Assembly: GCF_035582795.1 (NCBI RefSeq)
Contig: NC_134368.1
Coordinates: 37,482,001-37,546,000, forward strand
Direction: 5' to 3'
DNA: 64,000 nt
DNA from: Mycteria americana
Lineage: Eukaryota > Chordata > Aves > Ciconiiformes > Ciconiidae
The notes under the pieces are model-generated. The model did not search any database. It was not told where the DNA came from and worked only from the letters and a program-made list of their open reading frames with translations. The first letter of the stretch is position 1, and every line of letters begins with the position of its first letter. Made by a program: the position numbers and the translations under genes. This document shows, piece after piece, positions 23,979-37,200 of this stretch.

Positions 23979-25001
23979 GCCCTTCGGCGGGCGGTGGGGT
24001 GAGCGGGTGCGGGTTGCCATTGGCCCCGGGCAGGCCAGCTGCCTGCCGCTTACCTCTCACCTAGTGGGCAGGAGCTGGTGGGTTTGGCATGTGACAAATG
24101 TCCCGGGAGACCTTGGCCGTAGAGGAGAGCACCAGCTGAGCTGACTGCAATCTGCAATCCCCTTTTTTTTTTTTTTTTTCCACAGCTGGTTCTTGCTGTG
24201 GAATATCCATGTCAGTGAGTGCTGGTGGGGAGCAGCCTCTTTCGGCTCTTCCTTCTGTGTGAACGTGACAAATCCAATGTGCTTCCTGTGCTTGATGATA
24301 TTGCTGCGTGCTGCTGCCTTGGGCCTCCGTAGATGCTGCTTTAGTCTGCCTCATGACCAGAGACAAATTGCTGGCATGGTGCTGGGAGAAATAGGAAGCT
24401 TGCTAGCATAGAGGAGCTATGGGAGGATATTGGCTGTGAAGGCAGCTTGCTGTAGTGAGCTTTCTGTGCATTACTGAAGGGAGAGTAGAAAAGAGAGAGT
24501 GATCTTATTTAATGGACTTAAGACGTGAAAAATCCTGCTATGCTACTATAGGATTAGGATGCTCTGTTAGGTTAATGCAGGCAAGTTAACATCTTATACC
24601 CCTGCCCTCCCCCTCCCTGACTTCCCTGTTTGACATTACTGTTTAAACAGTCTTATAGTATAGCTACTCTACAAGTAAATACTTAGCATTTGTGAAATGC
24701 TATCCTTAAAAAAAAAAAGCAAAAGATTTGTTAAAATGCACTGTCTGTTAAAAGCAATATTAAAACCCTGCAGAAATTGCCTCCTGTCAGCCCCACCTGT
24801 CTTTCTAGCATATGAACCAGTAACTGCTTGCTTGCTTACTTAATTGCAGCACTGAAGTCCAAAGGTATTGCCTGCCTAGTGGCAGATGAAATAATTTTGG
24901 CAGTGGGAAGCTAGCAGGACAAAGCATACGTTGCTCTCCAACAACAGTGAATCGAAAGGGGATTTCAAATCTTTGTGTGTAACTTTGTTTCATATCAACA
25001 G

Positions 25002-25229
25002 ATTCCAGCATCAGGACAACTGCACTGAACTGCAATGCAAGCACATGAGTTGTTTAGACACCTACGAATGCCAGAACTTGGGGATGTTAGACAGTATGTT
25101 CGCACCCTTCCGACAAATACGCTGATGGGCTTCGGTGCTTTTGCAGCTCTCACGACCTACTGGTATGCAACAAGACCGAAAGCACTAAAACCACCATGCG
25201 ATTTAGCAATGCAATCTGTGGAAGTAGAG
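25002..25229 (+). CDS. ACSL1: ACSL1 exon 2 (ATG exon, residues 1-65)
   Basis: The acceptor is TCAACAG/ATTCC, followed by 33 bases of 5' UTR, then the ATG at 25,035 with G at -3. It encodes MQAHELFR onwards, the hydrophobic segment [15 protein letters not shown] at about 30-44 that anchors the enzyme in the membrane, and a following RP...KPP stretch. Donor GAG/GTAAGT, phase 0. Confidence 0.95.
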
Positions 25230-28200
25230 GTAAGTGTCACTTAATGGATGCTGTCATTCATGGAATTTTGAAGCCTAAAGGCAGCATTGAGAGAGAGACC
25301 AAACACTGATTTACATAAGAGTGTTTCTAAACTTGTAGTGTGAGGGCAGTACATTTCAGGGCATGTTTGGTTTTTTTCCTGAAATATGGCTTGAACTCAG
25401 TTTTTTGGCTTTCTGAATTTGAAAACCAGTTTGAGGGTTGAGGTCATTGTGGTGGTAACTAGCATGGGAGAAAAAGACTTTGTGCTGAGAAGACTGAGCT
25501 GGTGGGAGGAAACTTGTGAATGTTGGAATTGGCACAGTGTAGTTTTCAATTCCTGGACATGTGCTTAGGTGATGACCCACTAAGTTAGGTCTTGGGGTCA
25601 GAGTATGTATGCTGGTGTATACTGATTAGGCTAATACTTTTCTGTTGTATTTAGTTTATAATAGCTGACAGATGAGCCTTTATATTGGGTTACAAGCATG
25701 AAGAGGGTACTAACTGCCCTCAAATGATCTGTGGAAAGATATATTAGTCCTGCCAAGAGATTCCAGCCATAAAGTATGTTGAAATTAAAGCAACCACCTG
25801 CTAAACTCTGGATATGCTAGTTTAGCTTTTGTTTTACACTTTTTAGGGGCAGACAGAGTTGCTGTTAGGTGGTGGTTTTTTAATAGTGAAGTCGAATATG
25901 GAAACAGTCTGTCTGGGAGGAACTGTTGCTTAGAAGCAAATATAGACAACTGATTACATGGCTAGGGTTTCCTGAGTAGCGGTTGTATCAATTTCCCTGT
26001 TCACTACAGAATCAAGATTTTTACCACTTATTTCATTCTTTCAAGAGTGCCTCTGTATTTCTTCAGGGTAGACAAGGTGATTCCTTTTTTGAAGGAAGGA
26101 GACAGCTTTGAAAGGTTGTGATCTTCAAGGGAGATACTTACAAAATGTAGGATTGTAAGGCTGCCAGTTTCTTGTATTACTCTTGATAGTCAGAAACTAC
26201 CACTATAGATTTTTTTAATATATACTTGCAACTGAAGTCTCCCTTTACAGCACATTGTTCTGTGTGGATAGGCTGCATCCAGTTGTCCTGTATCAAGTGC
26301 AATTAATGTGGCTGCTGCTTGTGCTTAAGAGTAGATGTGACTACAAACTGATGTAAGCAAATGTGGCAGAGCAGTTTGAAATTTACAGTAGGTAAACTTT
26401 CATGAACTTTAGCAAAGTAAACTCCTGTCATAGCCTCAAATCAGGCACTTTCTTTGCAATGTTTCATGATATTGAAATTGAAGAATGAAGCATTAGCTGG
26501 CTCCTCCATTCAAAAGTTTAGTTAGTACCACTTGTTTCCTAATCTTCTTCCCAGTATGGTATACAGTAAGCTTACTGACATGTCATGTTACTATAACAAG
26601 TAATGGTCTGCTGTTAGAATTGCCCAAAGGGGAAACAAGTATCTCTTTTCAAGGAACTCGTTTAGAGTAAGGATCCAGAGGCTAGATCTTATTTCTCATG
26701 GTGAGGTTTCCCAGTCCTGACAGCAGCCACTTAGACAGTGGGTGGAATAGTCTTGTAGAGCAGCACATTTTGGTGGCTGGAATAAACTAGCAGTGAAAGC
26801 TTTCCAGCTGTGGAGGGCCTCACTGGTCAGTGTAGACTTCGGCAGATTCGGGGGGCTTTGCATGGGAAGATGGTAAAACAGTGGTCTTAACTGGCCGTAA
26901 AACCAGTGACAAATGCTTATTTGCTTGAGACTCTTGACAGCAGTCTCAGTTCACTGCCTTTACCTCTTCAAGCTAAATTGCTCGGCACTGCTGGGTTCTG
27001 TGATTGAAATCATTGTTCAGTAGTACGAGACTTCACTAAACTACTTAATGCATCATTGATCCATATTGTACTAATTAATATCAACTCTCTGACCAGAGCA
27101 AGATAGGTATAACAGCATTATTTTTCATTGCCTCTTCAGAAAATGCATTTTAATAGGAAAACTGAACAGTAATAAAACTTAAATGAAAAACAGCTGAGTG
27201 TGTTAGCATGTCTTGGTGATAAAAGAGCTCAAACTTTGAGAATGTGTTGAAATGACCAAGATCTATCCAGTTGTGTTTACTGAGAGGTCAGATACAGCCC
27301 TTAGTGTTGTAAACTGTACCAAACTGCAATCAAATGAGACTATATGTTTTGAAGCAAGTTTCAAGTGTCTGTTAGAATTGTTACTTTTATAACAGTAACA
27401 AGAGTGTAATACAGTGCTTGGGATTCAGTTTCTCACTACATTTTCCTTAGAATTTCACTTCACTTACTCTGTTCTCTTATACATGTGTTAAGATGGATTG
27501 TCACTGCCACAGAAGAAAAATATCAAATACTGCTCTCAAATTATGTCTTAACATTTTTTTTCTGGCTAAGCAATACAATATGAAAAGGTCTAGGAAGTAA
27601 GCAATGTGCTCCAAAAAAGACATGGCAGAAGGCAATTCCTCTTCTCTGCTGTTTTAATATCTAATCTACCTGTTTGTTAATGATGATAACTTTGAACTAT
27701 AAATAAGCTTCTGCTTAATTCTTACTTGTGACTTATTTCCTTGGCCTCTAACGAAGTTAAATGAAATCAGTGACTGGAGTAGGGTTTCTACATGTTCTGG
27801 TAATAAGTCTTCATAACTTTATATGGGAGGAAAAAGATCCTATTTACTGCTGTTCCAGGTCACTTCCCATCTCTGGAAAGCTTTGATTTGGTAGGCCAGC
27901 ACCCAGTGACCCATTTTAACCATCACTGAGTGAGCATAAAGATTGCACACTTAGTTGAATATCGATACAAAGAGTTACTGAAAGTATCAGCTCTTCTAGA
28001 GTAGATGCCACAATTAAAAGACGTGGAGTAAGATTTTTAAAGTATGTATACTACAGTTACACTTCACTGAAGGAAGCCCTCATGTCTTCAAAGCTCCCAA
28101 CTTGATCTCTCTTCAGGGGAACTCCTCAGAGGTATAGGTGAAAATCTTTCAGGATCCACTTGAATCCCTTGTCCGTAGGAGGGGAGACAAGATTAACGAA

Positions 28201-31200
28201 GAGTAATTCTAAATAAAGTCTGACTAGTGTGAGACTGCATTGCTGAGACACATGCTATACTCAATCATGCACTATATTGTTAAGAATTTCAGTGCTACAG
28301 TAATGGTAGAAATAGGGCATTAGTCCTGTGTTTTGCAAAGCTTGTGCACCCTTCATGTCTGTAATTGTAGGCACATCTGGATCTGTCTGCTTGTAGATTG
28401 CTCTTTCTATTGGTGACTGATAGCTGAACAACTTTGGCTATTGATTTGAGTGCAGGTGTATGGCTGTCAAATATATTAAATCTTGCTTTAAAAACCCAAA
28501 TACTTCTATTTGGCTCCAGTTCTGCAAAGCATGTAGAAGGATAGCATATAAATAAACAGTAGGATGTCAGTATTTTCTAGTAGGAAGAGTTTGGATTTGT
28601 GACTTTTTTTTCTTCCCTTAAGACGTTCAAATATGGAGAGAGGTATTCAACTCATGAAAACCTTTGAAGTTACTTGCATTCTCCTGATACATTACCAGAA
28701 CTCTAGCTTGCCTTGTCTTTCAAGAATCACTTGATTAGATGTGTGCTTGTCTCCCTATTAAGTGATCAATTTTAGCTGTTGTGTGCTTATCTAGGGATTA
28801 GCATGCTTAAAATTGGCTGGTTTGAAAACTCTAGTTTATACTTCTTGCCGCTCAGAATATGCGTGTTGGTGACCTAAGCACCACTTGCTGGCATACTTTC
28901 CCTCTCAAGAAAATGGAAATTGGGTCTCTTGCCTCTGAGGCATGGTGGAGCCAACAGTGTGTTTTGACATTACCGCTAATCCTAAGCAGTCTGTGTCAAC
29001 GAGAAGTGAACCCATGGCTCGAACAAAAGCAGCTATCTTATGTGACCCAAATAGGCATTGGTAGAGTAATATATGCCTCTGTTGTAGAATAAATCTCTTT
29101 CCTTCAGCTGCTGCTATTCTGAACCAATGCCAAGGTTTTACTTCATGTCCAGCACTTGTTGTGAAATGGGTCAATTTCTTGCAACCCCCTGAGCTGCTGC
29201 AAGGGCTGCCTTACATGAGTAACCAGAGGCTGTTCTTGCATTAATGAGATCTTATTGCCAATAAAGAATTTTCTATAAATAAATTAGCAACAAAAGGAGG
29301 GCTAAGGAGAATCTCCATCCTTTATTGGATGTGGGGAGAAACATAGTGACAAAGGATGAGGAAGAGGCTGAGGTACTTAATGCCTTCTTTGCCTCAGTCT
29401 ATAATAGTAAGATGAGTTGTTCTCTGGGTACCCAGCCCCCTGAGCTGGAAGACAGGGATGGGGAGCAGAATGAAGCCCCCATAATGCAAGGGGAAATGGT
29501 TAGCAAGCTGCTACACCACTTAGACACACACAAACCTATGGGGCCAGATTGGATCCACCCAAGGGTACTGAGGGAGCTGGCAGAAGTGCTCACCAAGCCC
29601 CTTTCCATCACTTACCAGCAGTCCTGGCTAACTGGGGAGGTCCTAGCTGACTGGAGGTTAGCAAATGTGATGCTAATCTACAAGAAGGGCTGGAAGGAGG
29701 ATCTGGGGAACTACAGACCTGTCAGTCTGACCTTGGTGCCAGGGAAGGTTATGGAGCAGATCATCTTGAGTGCCATCACATGGCATGTACAGGACAACCA
29801 GGGGATCGGATCAGGCCCAGTCAGCATGGGTTTATGAAAGCAGGTCCTGTTTGACTAACCTGATCTCCTTTTATGACAAGGTGTCTTGCTTAGTGGATGA
29901 GGGGAAGGCTGTGGATGTTGTCTACCTAGACTTCAGTAAAGCCTTTGACGCTGTTTCCCACAGCATTCTCCTGGAGAAACTGGCTGCTCACGGCTTGGAC
30001 GGGTGTACTCTTTGCTGGGTAAAGAACTGGCTGGATGGCCGGGCCCAAAGAGCGGTGGTGAATGGAGTTTACTCCAGTTGGCGGCCGGTCACAAGTGGTG
30101 TTCCCCAGGGCTCTGTGTTGGGGCCAGTTCTGTTTAATATCTTTATCAATGATCTGGATGAGGGGATCAAGTGCACCCTCAGCAAGTTTGCAGACGACAC
30201 CAAGCTGTGCAGGAGTGTTGATCTGCTTGAGGGTAGGAAGGCTCTGCAGAGGGACCTGGACAGGCTGGATCGATGGGCTGAGGCCAATGGTATGAGATTC
30301 AACAAGGCTAAGTGTCAGGTCCTGCACTTGGGCCACAACAACCCCATGCAATGCTACAGGCTTGGGGAAGAGTGGCTAGAAAGCTGCCCAGCAGAGAAGG
30401 ACCTGGGGTGTTGGTTGACAGCCAGCTGAATATGAGCCAGCAGTGTGCCCAGGTGGCCAAGAAGGCCAATAGCATCCTGGCTTGTATCAGGAATAGTGTG
30501 GCCAGCAGGACTAGGGAAGTGATTGTCCCTCTGTACTTGGCACTGGTGAGGCTGCACCTCAAATAGTGTGTTCAGCTTTGGGCCCCTCACTACAAGAGAG
30601 ACATTGAGGAGCTGGAGCGTGTCCACAGAAGGGCAACGAAGCTGGTGAAGGGTCTAGAGCACAAGTCTTATGAGGAGCGGCTGAGGGAACTGGGGTTGTT
30701 TAGCCTGGAGCTCAGGAGGAGACATTATTGCTCTCTACAACTACCTGAAAGGAGCTTGTAGTGAGGTGGGTGTTGGTCTCTTCTCCCAAGTAATAAGTGA
30801 CAGGACAAGAGGACATGGCCTCAAATTGCACTAGGGGAGGTTTAGATTGGATATTAGGAAAAATTTCTTCACCAAAAGGGTTGTCAAGCATTGGAACAGG
30901 CTGCCCAGGGAAGTGGTTGAGTCACCATCCCTAGAGGTATTTAAAAGACAAGTACATGTGGTGCTTAGAAATATGGTTTAGTGGTGGACTTGGCAGTGCT
31001 AGGTTAATGGTTGGACTTGGTGACCTTAAAGGTCTCTTCCAACCTCAATGATTCTATGATTCCATGTTAGATCCCATTCAGTGGGATCGGCGACCAGTGA
31101 TTTTTCAAAAAGTTTGCTGCGAACAGAACTTTCCCTGATACTGCACAAATATTCTGTTAAGGACCCTTTGGATAGGCTCTTAGAGTAGCAAGAACTACTA

Positions 31201-34200
31201 TTGTCAAGCAAAGCATAGACCAATACCATAATATTTCCTAGTAGATGAGTTCAAACTGGGAGAATAAGGTAAGGTCTAAATGATCTTCAGCATATCCAGG
31301 TGTATTTCACTGCATCTCTGAAGAATAATACTGAACTCCTGATGACCCACACAAGGAGCTGTGTGTTTTTCAGCAAAAGTCTTACTCTAGGGCTTACTCT
31401 AGTTAATTTCACTTTACTTTGGGGAAAAAGAATAAAGGACGCAGAACCTTAAGTTGGTTATGTTTCCCTTCACTGAAAACTCATGAGAACTGATGGGGTC
31501 TTTTCAGTAGTAGTCTGTTATAGGGTTTCTGTTTTTTTCAGAAGGGTAGTGCAGTCAGTCTTGTATCTAAGCAGTATGCTGTCTGTCTGGTAGGTCTCAT
31601 CCTCAAATTTTGTTAGTGCCTCAGGCCCTGCAAAAACTGCTTTTGTGGTGTTGAGTCACAGGGCATGTAAACAAAACAGTAGTAGCTCAGATGAGGAGAA
31701 AACAAATATTTCTTGACTGTTGCCAAGGAATGGCTTAGGATATGATATTTCACCTGATGCAGGAATTGTAGCACATCAAACATGGTACTGATGCATTGCA
31801 CTTATTGACGTTACCTATGACTGGCTACAAACTATGTTGTGTGATCTTCCTCGGTTAGCTCCAGAGGCGGTAAAACTGGGAAAATCTAGAAGCTGACCTT
31901 GGTCATCTAAGATCTGTGAAACCAGCATAATAAAGCAAGCAGTCTTGCTTTTCTTTCCAGGCAGAGACATGTACTAGTGATCTGTTCATTTCCTATAGAG
32001 TAGATGTTGGTCTGAGTGCAAGTATGCTCTTGAATTTCTAATGTTATGAATTTTCAGACGTAAGCTAGTCATTAACTTGTTCTGGGTCATGTTCACAGTG
32101 TACGTTTCTGCGTAGTGTCAAAGGAGTGGCAAGCACTGCATTATGCATAGCGTTTTGCTAAAACAAGTTAGACCTGTTTTAGTGTTAAAATATTTTTTTT
32201 TTTCCTCTCTTGATGTGCCTTTAATGCGCTAGCTCCTTTCTGTGGACATGGGCAATATGACATCTTCTGCAGATAAACCTCTGTTTATCTAGCTTATCAT
32301 GAACAGCTGCTCTCTGATCTTCCAGGGTACTTTGAAAACAGGAGAATAAACCAGTGGCTGGGAAGAGCCTGTGATTGCATATGAATAGGTTTTTGACATT
32401 GTGGATGATGGCACAATTCAGGCACAGAGTTAGTTAGTCCAGGATTTGATTTTGTGAAAGAGCCAGGAGTTGACTACAGCCACTGATAGAGACAGAATCT
32501 TACGCCATGTTTACCCAAGACCCTTTGTTTAACCAGCTAGGCTCTTCCTGTGAAGAACTTGCTTGTAGGTGTCTGTCATCATAGCAGGACTAATACATGT
32601 GGTCCAACAGTACTTGCATAACTGCAATTTGTGAAACTTGATTGGTATAAAATGAGGTTATTAATCAGTCACTCTAAAAAAAAAAAAGCTATGTTAAAAC
32701 TGTGAACTATTAAATTCTTGTATTGACTTCTAATTGTAGCCTATGTAAAAGCTCACCTGCTAAAAAACAGTGATTTTAATCCTCAAGGTAGTATTGTCTT
32801 GACTGCCTCTAACTACATCAGGGGAAACCTTTTTTGTAAGATGGAACTTTAAATTGGATTAAAGGACTTGATTTTTATCTGGTACGGAGTATTTTACTTA
32901 TGAGAACACTTGGTTTAGGGTGTTGTTGACCACCCTTAAAATAATTTAGGTTTTGAAACCACAGTTTGAAGTGTGATTATGTTTTGTAATCATAATTAGA
33001 GAAGTAGATTAGGATCTCAGCATTAATATTGTATCCAGAGAGCTCTGAGGCTGGAGTGATTTAGAAAGCTTGATAGAATTAATTATGCTATATACTGCAA
33101 TAATAGAGCAAAACATTTCTTAAGAAAAACCTTGTGTCTAGTAAGGAGTTCAAAGGGCATTTTGTGGTTCTCATTTGTTCTGTGCTATCATAGGTAGCTG
33201 AGGAGTAAGATCTTGCTTGGCAGGTTTTTAGTAATGCAGGGAGCAGTCTGACTCTTTAAAAAATGTCGTGGGAAACCTTGCAGATCTCTCTCCTGGTGGT
33301 GAAAAGAACTGAAGTTCTCTCAAGCAGAACCTGCCAGGGCTTATAACAAAACTTAATGGATGAGGTGTTTTTATTCCTTCAGGAAATTCCTGTTCATTTA
33401 TAACCAACAAGTCTGTCTAACCTTTCTAATTGGTTTTCTTAGGGTGGCGAGCACGCTCGAAGGTCCTCTCTTCTTAACAGCGATGAACTGTTGGTTTACT
33501 ACTACGATGATGTGAGAACAGTTTATGATATCTTCCAAAGGGGTATGCAAGTATCAAGTAAGTCTAAAATTAATGATCATTTTTTCAACAACATATTAAG
33601 AACTAAAAGTCTGGGCTCTTTTGAAATGCAGTTGGGATAGGGGATGTCTACCTAGCAATATGATAAATGTATTGGATGTGAGCTTTATTGAAGGCAAATT
33701 TAACTGTGACCTCTTGTGAAGCAGAGTTGTGTGAATAAGGTCAGTGCTGCATTCCTTAGACTAAACCAACCTTGTTGCCTCTGTGTCCTTCCCCAGCTTC
33801 CCTCCCTGCCCCCCTTCTGAAAATGGTTTGTCTTCTGAAGGTGTCTGCAAAGAATCTAGGGCTTAACACTGAGAGTGTAGTTAGTGTGGTGTTGGGACAG
33901 AGGAGTCAGGGGTTAAATTTTGAGTAACTTTTGATTATCATTTTTAGATAATGGTCCATGTCTTGGTGTTAGAAAACCAAACCAGCCGTATGAGTGGATT
34001 TCCTATAAAGAGGTAAGTAGTCTCTCTAACTTCGTGCTAGACCTGCTTTGGCTTGCTGAGACCATTGATACAACATCCAGTAATGTGATATAACAACTTA
34101 ATTATTTATAGATGTTTTAAAGCAGAAAGGTTCTTTAAAACAGAATATTGCAGAAAGGTTGTAGTTCCTATTAAAGTATCTTAAAAGGAATAGCAAGGGG

Positions 34201-37200
34201 GAGAAGAGCACTGCACGTGGTTTAATAACAGTTTTATTTCAGATTTTTTGGGTTATCTTGGCAGCTTTTAGCATCTCATTGCTGAATTGTTTAGAACTCG
34301 GACACTGCCTCTGAAGTGTTGCAGCTTTGAAGTAGTATTCAGGGACTCAGACTGCTACTACTTTAGGCGCTTGCTTCAGAGAGGCTCATTTTACGCTAGG
34401 AAAAGTCCTGCCTACAGATGTGACTTGTGCTTTGTGACAACTTGTTTCCATAGTGCTGAATGATAGTTGTATAGGGTGTTAACAGATTCGTTTCTAACTA
34501 ATAGCATGCTCCTTCATGATTGCTAAAAATATCTTTATGCAAATCATTAACAGCTGTGCACTTTTAGCTCGTTCCTGATTTAATCAGTTATTGTCTTCAA
34601 CTTTGCATAAATCTTGCCTATTGCATACTGTTAAGGTCATTAAGCACCTTTTGTATGTAGCAGACCTCACTTTTTCCAAGGTGATTTTGCTGGGCACTTG
34701 TGAGGTGCAACCTCTCTTTAATAAAGCTTTTCTGTTTGAGTCATGTGACTAACATGGATTCAGGTCATGTACTATATGGAAAGAATTTAGAAAATTGCCT
34801 TCCCAAGCTTCGTTTGTAGAACTAGCTGGGTTTTGCCTACTTATTCTCCTGCTTTTTTGAAGGGAGAAATTGTTATTCCCATAGGCACTGAATGAAGGAG
34901 AAGGTTGGCATATGTAGTGCTTGTGATTGAGCAGAAATATAATGCTGAATCATTCCAGGGTCACTTCTGGGATTTAATACAGATACAACAAAACAGCCTT
35001 TTCTGTGTATGTGAGCCTAACATTTAAACTTACACTTAACACTTTCAAGTCCAACTGGATTAAGTCTCTTCTGCCGCATACTGAGTGCAAGTGTAGAATC
35101 TACGATCAGTGCGGTGTAATGGCACTGCAAAGTTTAGGTTATCAAAGTCACAGAGGACATCCAAAATAGCCTAGAAAACTTCTGTCTATTTCATACCAGT
35201 TACTGGCCGCCTTTTTGTAAGACTTAAGGTAAAATAATGTTGAAGGGTGTATGCTGATGAGCTTGCTCTTAATTTTTTTTCTCTCTTTTTTTTTTTTTTG
35301 CCCCTCCAGGTTTCAGACAGAGCCGAGTATGTGGGCTCTGCGTTACTCCACCGAGGCTTCAAACCATCTCACATTCAATATATAGGAATCTTTTCACAAA
35401 ACAGACCTGAGGTAACTTAATTAACAGTGTGTGTATTGGTGGTCTAGCTGTTATTGAAGTGTCCCACTCTTATATTTGTTGCTTTTTGGCAGTGTAGCTT
35501 CCCTACTAAGAGTCCATTTAGCGTTGGGAAAAGGCTAAAGGCTGACATTGTAGACCCACAAGCCATAGACATGACATCTTTAGCTAAGAACCAAAACTGA
35601 TAATTGACACAACTGTTAGTGTCTTACATTGTTTTTTTGCTCCCAGAGCTGAATGGAGAAGGCTGGAGAGCAGGAAGAGAATCAGGGAATCCAGAAGAAC
35701 TTAACTCATTCTTTTTTCCCCTTTCCAGTTTGTAGAGGAGGGCTGTTTAATGGGAAGCTAATGTGGTACTTAGTGAATGTAATCACCATTTGCTTTCTCT
35801 TAAAAAGTGATATGGGAGTACAAGGTAATTGAAAGTGGTTGGAAGTCACAAGGAGGTGTTTAAACCCTTCAAAACCCAAAGAAACACTTAGATTAAATAT
35901 TTGGACAAATAGAAGATGGCTAAAAGTGATAGTTCCATCTCTGCCAGAGGCCCTGGGCACAAAACTCTGGGAGGGAGAACTGATGAAGGCAAAAATTGAA
36001 AATTAATTGCAGTTTAATAAAGGGGCAGAAAGACTTAAAGTGACATAATTAAAGATCACCTGACAAAGCAAAATGATGTTATGAACCTGAGAAAACTATA
36101 GGGATATTTAGATTGATTAGCTAGTGTCTATCCATTTTAATCCACAAGTAGTTCTAGATATTTCTAAAAATATTATGAAATATTCAGTAAATATTTATTC
36201 TCTAGCTCTGTTTATTAAATCTATTTAATAGGACTAAATTTCTCTAACCTATGTTTATGTGCTTAGGAACTTGAGCTGGTAGTTGCTGCATTAAGATAGT
36301 TCAGTCCAAACCTGTATTAAGACAGGGGACTGGTTCTTCAGTTTTGTCAAAAATATGCTGTCCCTCTTGATTAAACACTCCCACTGGATGCCATTATCTA
36401 GAGCCATCTACAGTGTTGACAGGGTTAGAAGTTGTATCAATGTCTCGGTCATGCCGGACAACAGCTTGCTGTTAGATCTCTTCTGATTTCAGTTGTCACT
36501 GACCCTTCCCTGCTGTCATTAAAATGCAAGCTGTGTGACAAGTGACCTTGATCCCCTTCCTCCTCTCCAACCCACACTGCAACACCTTCCCTGCCCCCCC
36601 TCCCCAAACTCTACCCTTCTACAGCTGAAGGAAAAAAACCTAACATTTCTTTTCCAGACTTCTAAATCTGCAGTAGTTTGCTGTTTCGATTTTCGTGCTG
36701 GAATTCCAGTTCTAACAGCTACAGTTTTATTTCTGTAATAAAAAAGGCTGGGATGTCTCCAACTAGGAAGCTGTTAAATGACATGGTGTTACAGATTCTT
36801 CAGTTCAGTTTCCTGTGCTTATAACATTATGAACTGGAAGTAAAAAAGGGAGCCAGATGTTAGTGTTGTGCCAGTTTGAACTCTTTCTCTGTAGACGTTT
36901 GGGTGCAAAATCTTTGACTGCTGAGTTGGTGGATTTGCTGAAGGAGAGCACGGTAGTGTGGTCTGCTCTTGGATCACAGAGACAAAATGTGCTTGAATTG
37001 CATTGCTCCAGCAGGCTTTGAGTTGGGTCACGAATGAGCTGGAAAGACTTGTTTAAACCAGCAATTTTAAATCTGGGATTTTCCCTGCTGAAAACTACTG
37101 GATGGGTGTTGTGACATCCCCAACGTAATCACTAATCCAGATGGCAGATTATGTGATTTTTTTTTTTTTTTTTTTTTTTTTTTGTAGTGTGTGTGTGTGT

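Larger units (their letters stand above)
15636..25001 (+). other. ACSL1: ACSL1 intron 1
   Basis: A 9.4-kb intron separates the leader exon from the ATG exon. The first 700 bases remain CpG island. Further on it holds a 15-base T run at 16,394, a 21-bp duplication with E-boxes at 16,840, a G24 run at 20,110, a GGCA-type simple repeat at 23,925 and a T17 run at 24,163. No transposon or coding exon was recognised. Confidence 0.6.
25230..33442 (+). other. ACSL1: ACSL1 intron 2
   Basis: An 8.2-kb intron. The main content is the CR1 LINE at 29,288-31,066, sense to ACSL1. Elsewhere it is AT-rich with no exon, RNA gene or further element recognised. The 28,859-29,092 open frame just before the CR1 has no protein-family resemblance. 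Confidence 0.7.

Noticed and set aside
24931-25125. 64-codon frame overlapping ACSL1 exon 2
   Set aside because: It is out of frame with the MQAHELFR reading and crosses the exon acceptor.
28859-29092. 77-codon frame just upstream of the intronic CR1
   Set aside because: No family resemblance; ordinary chance frame in an intron.
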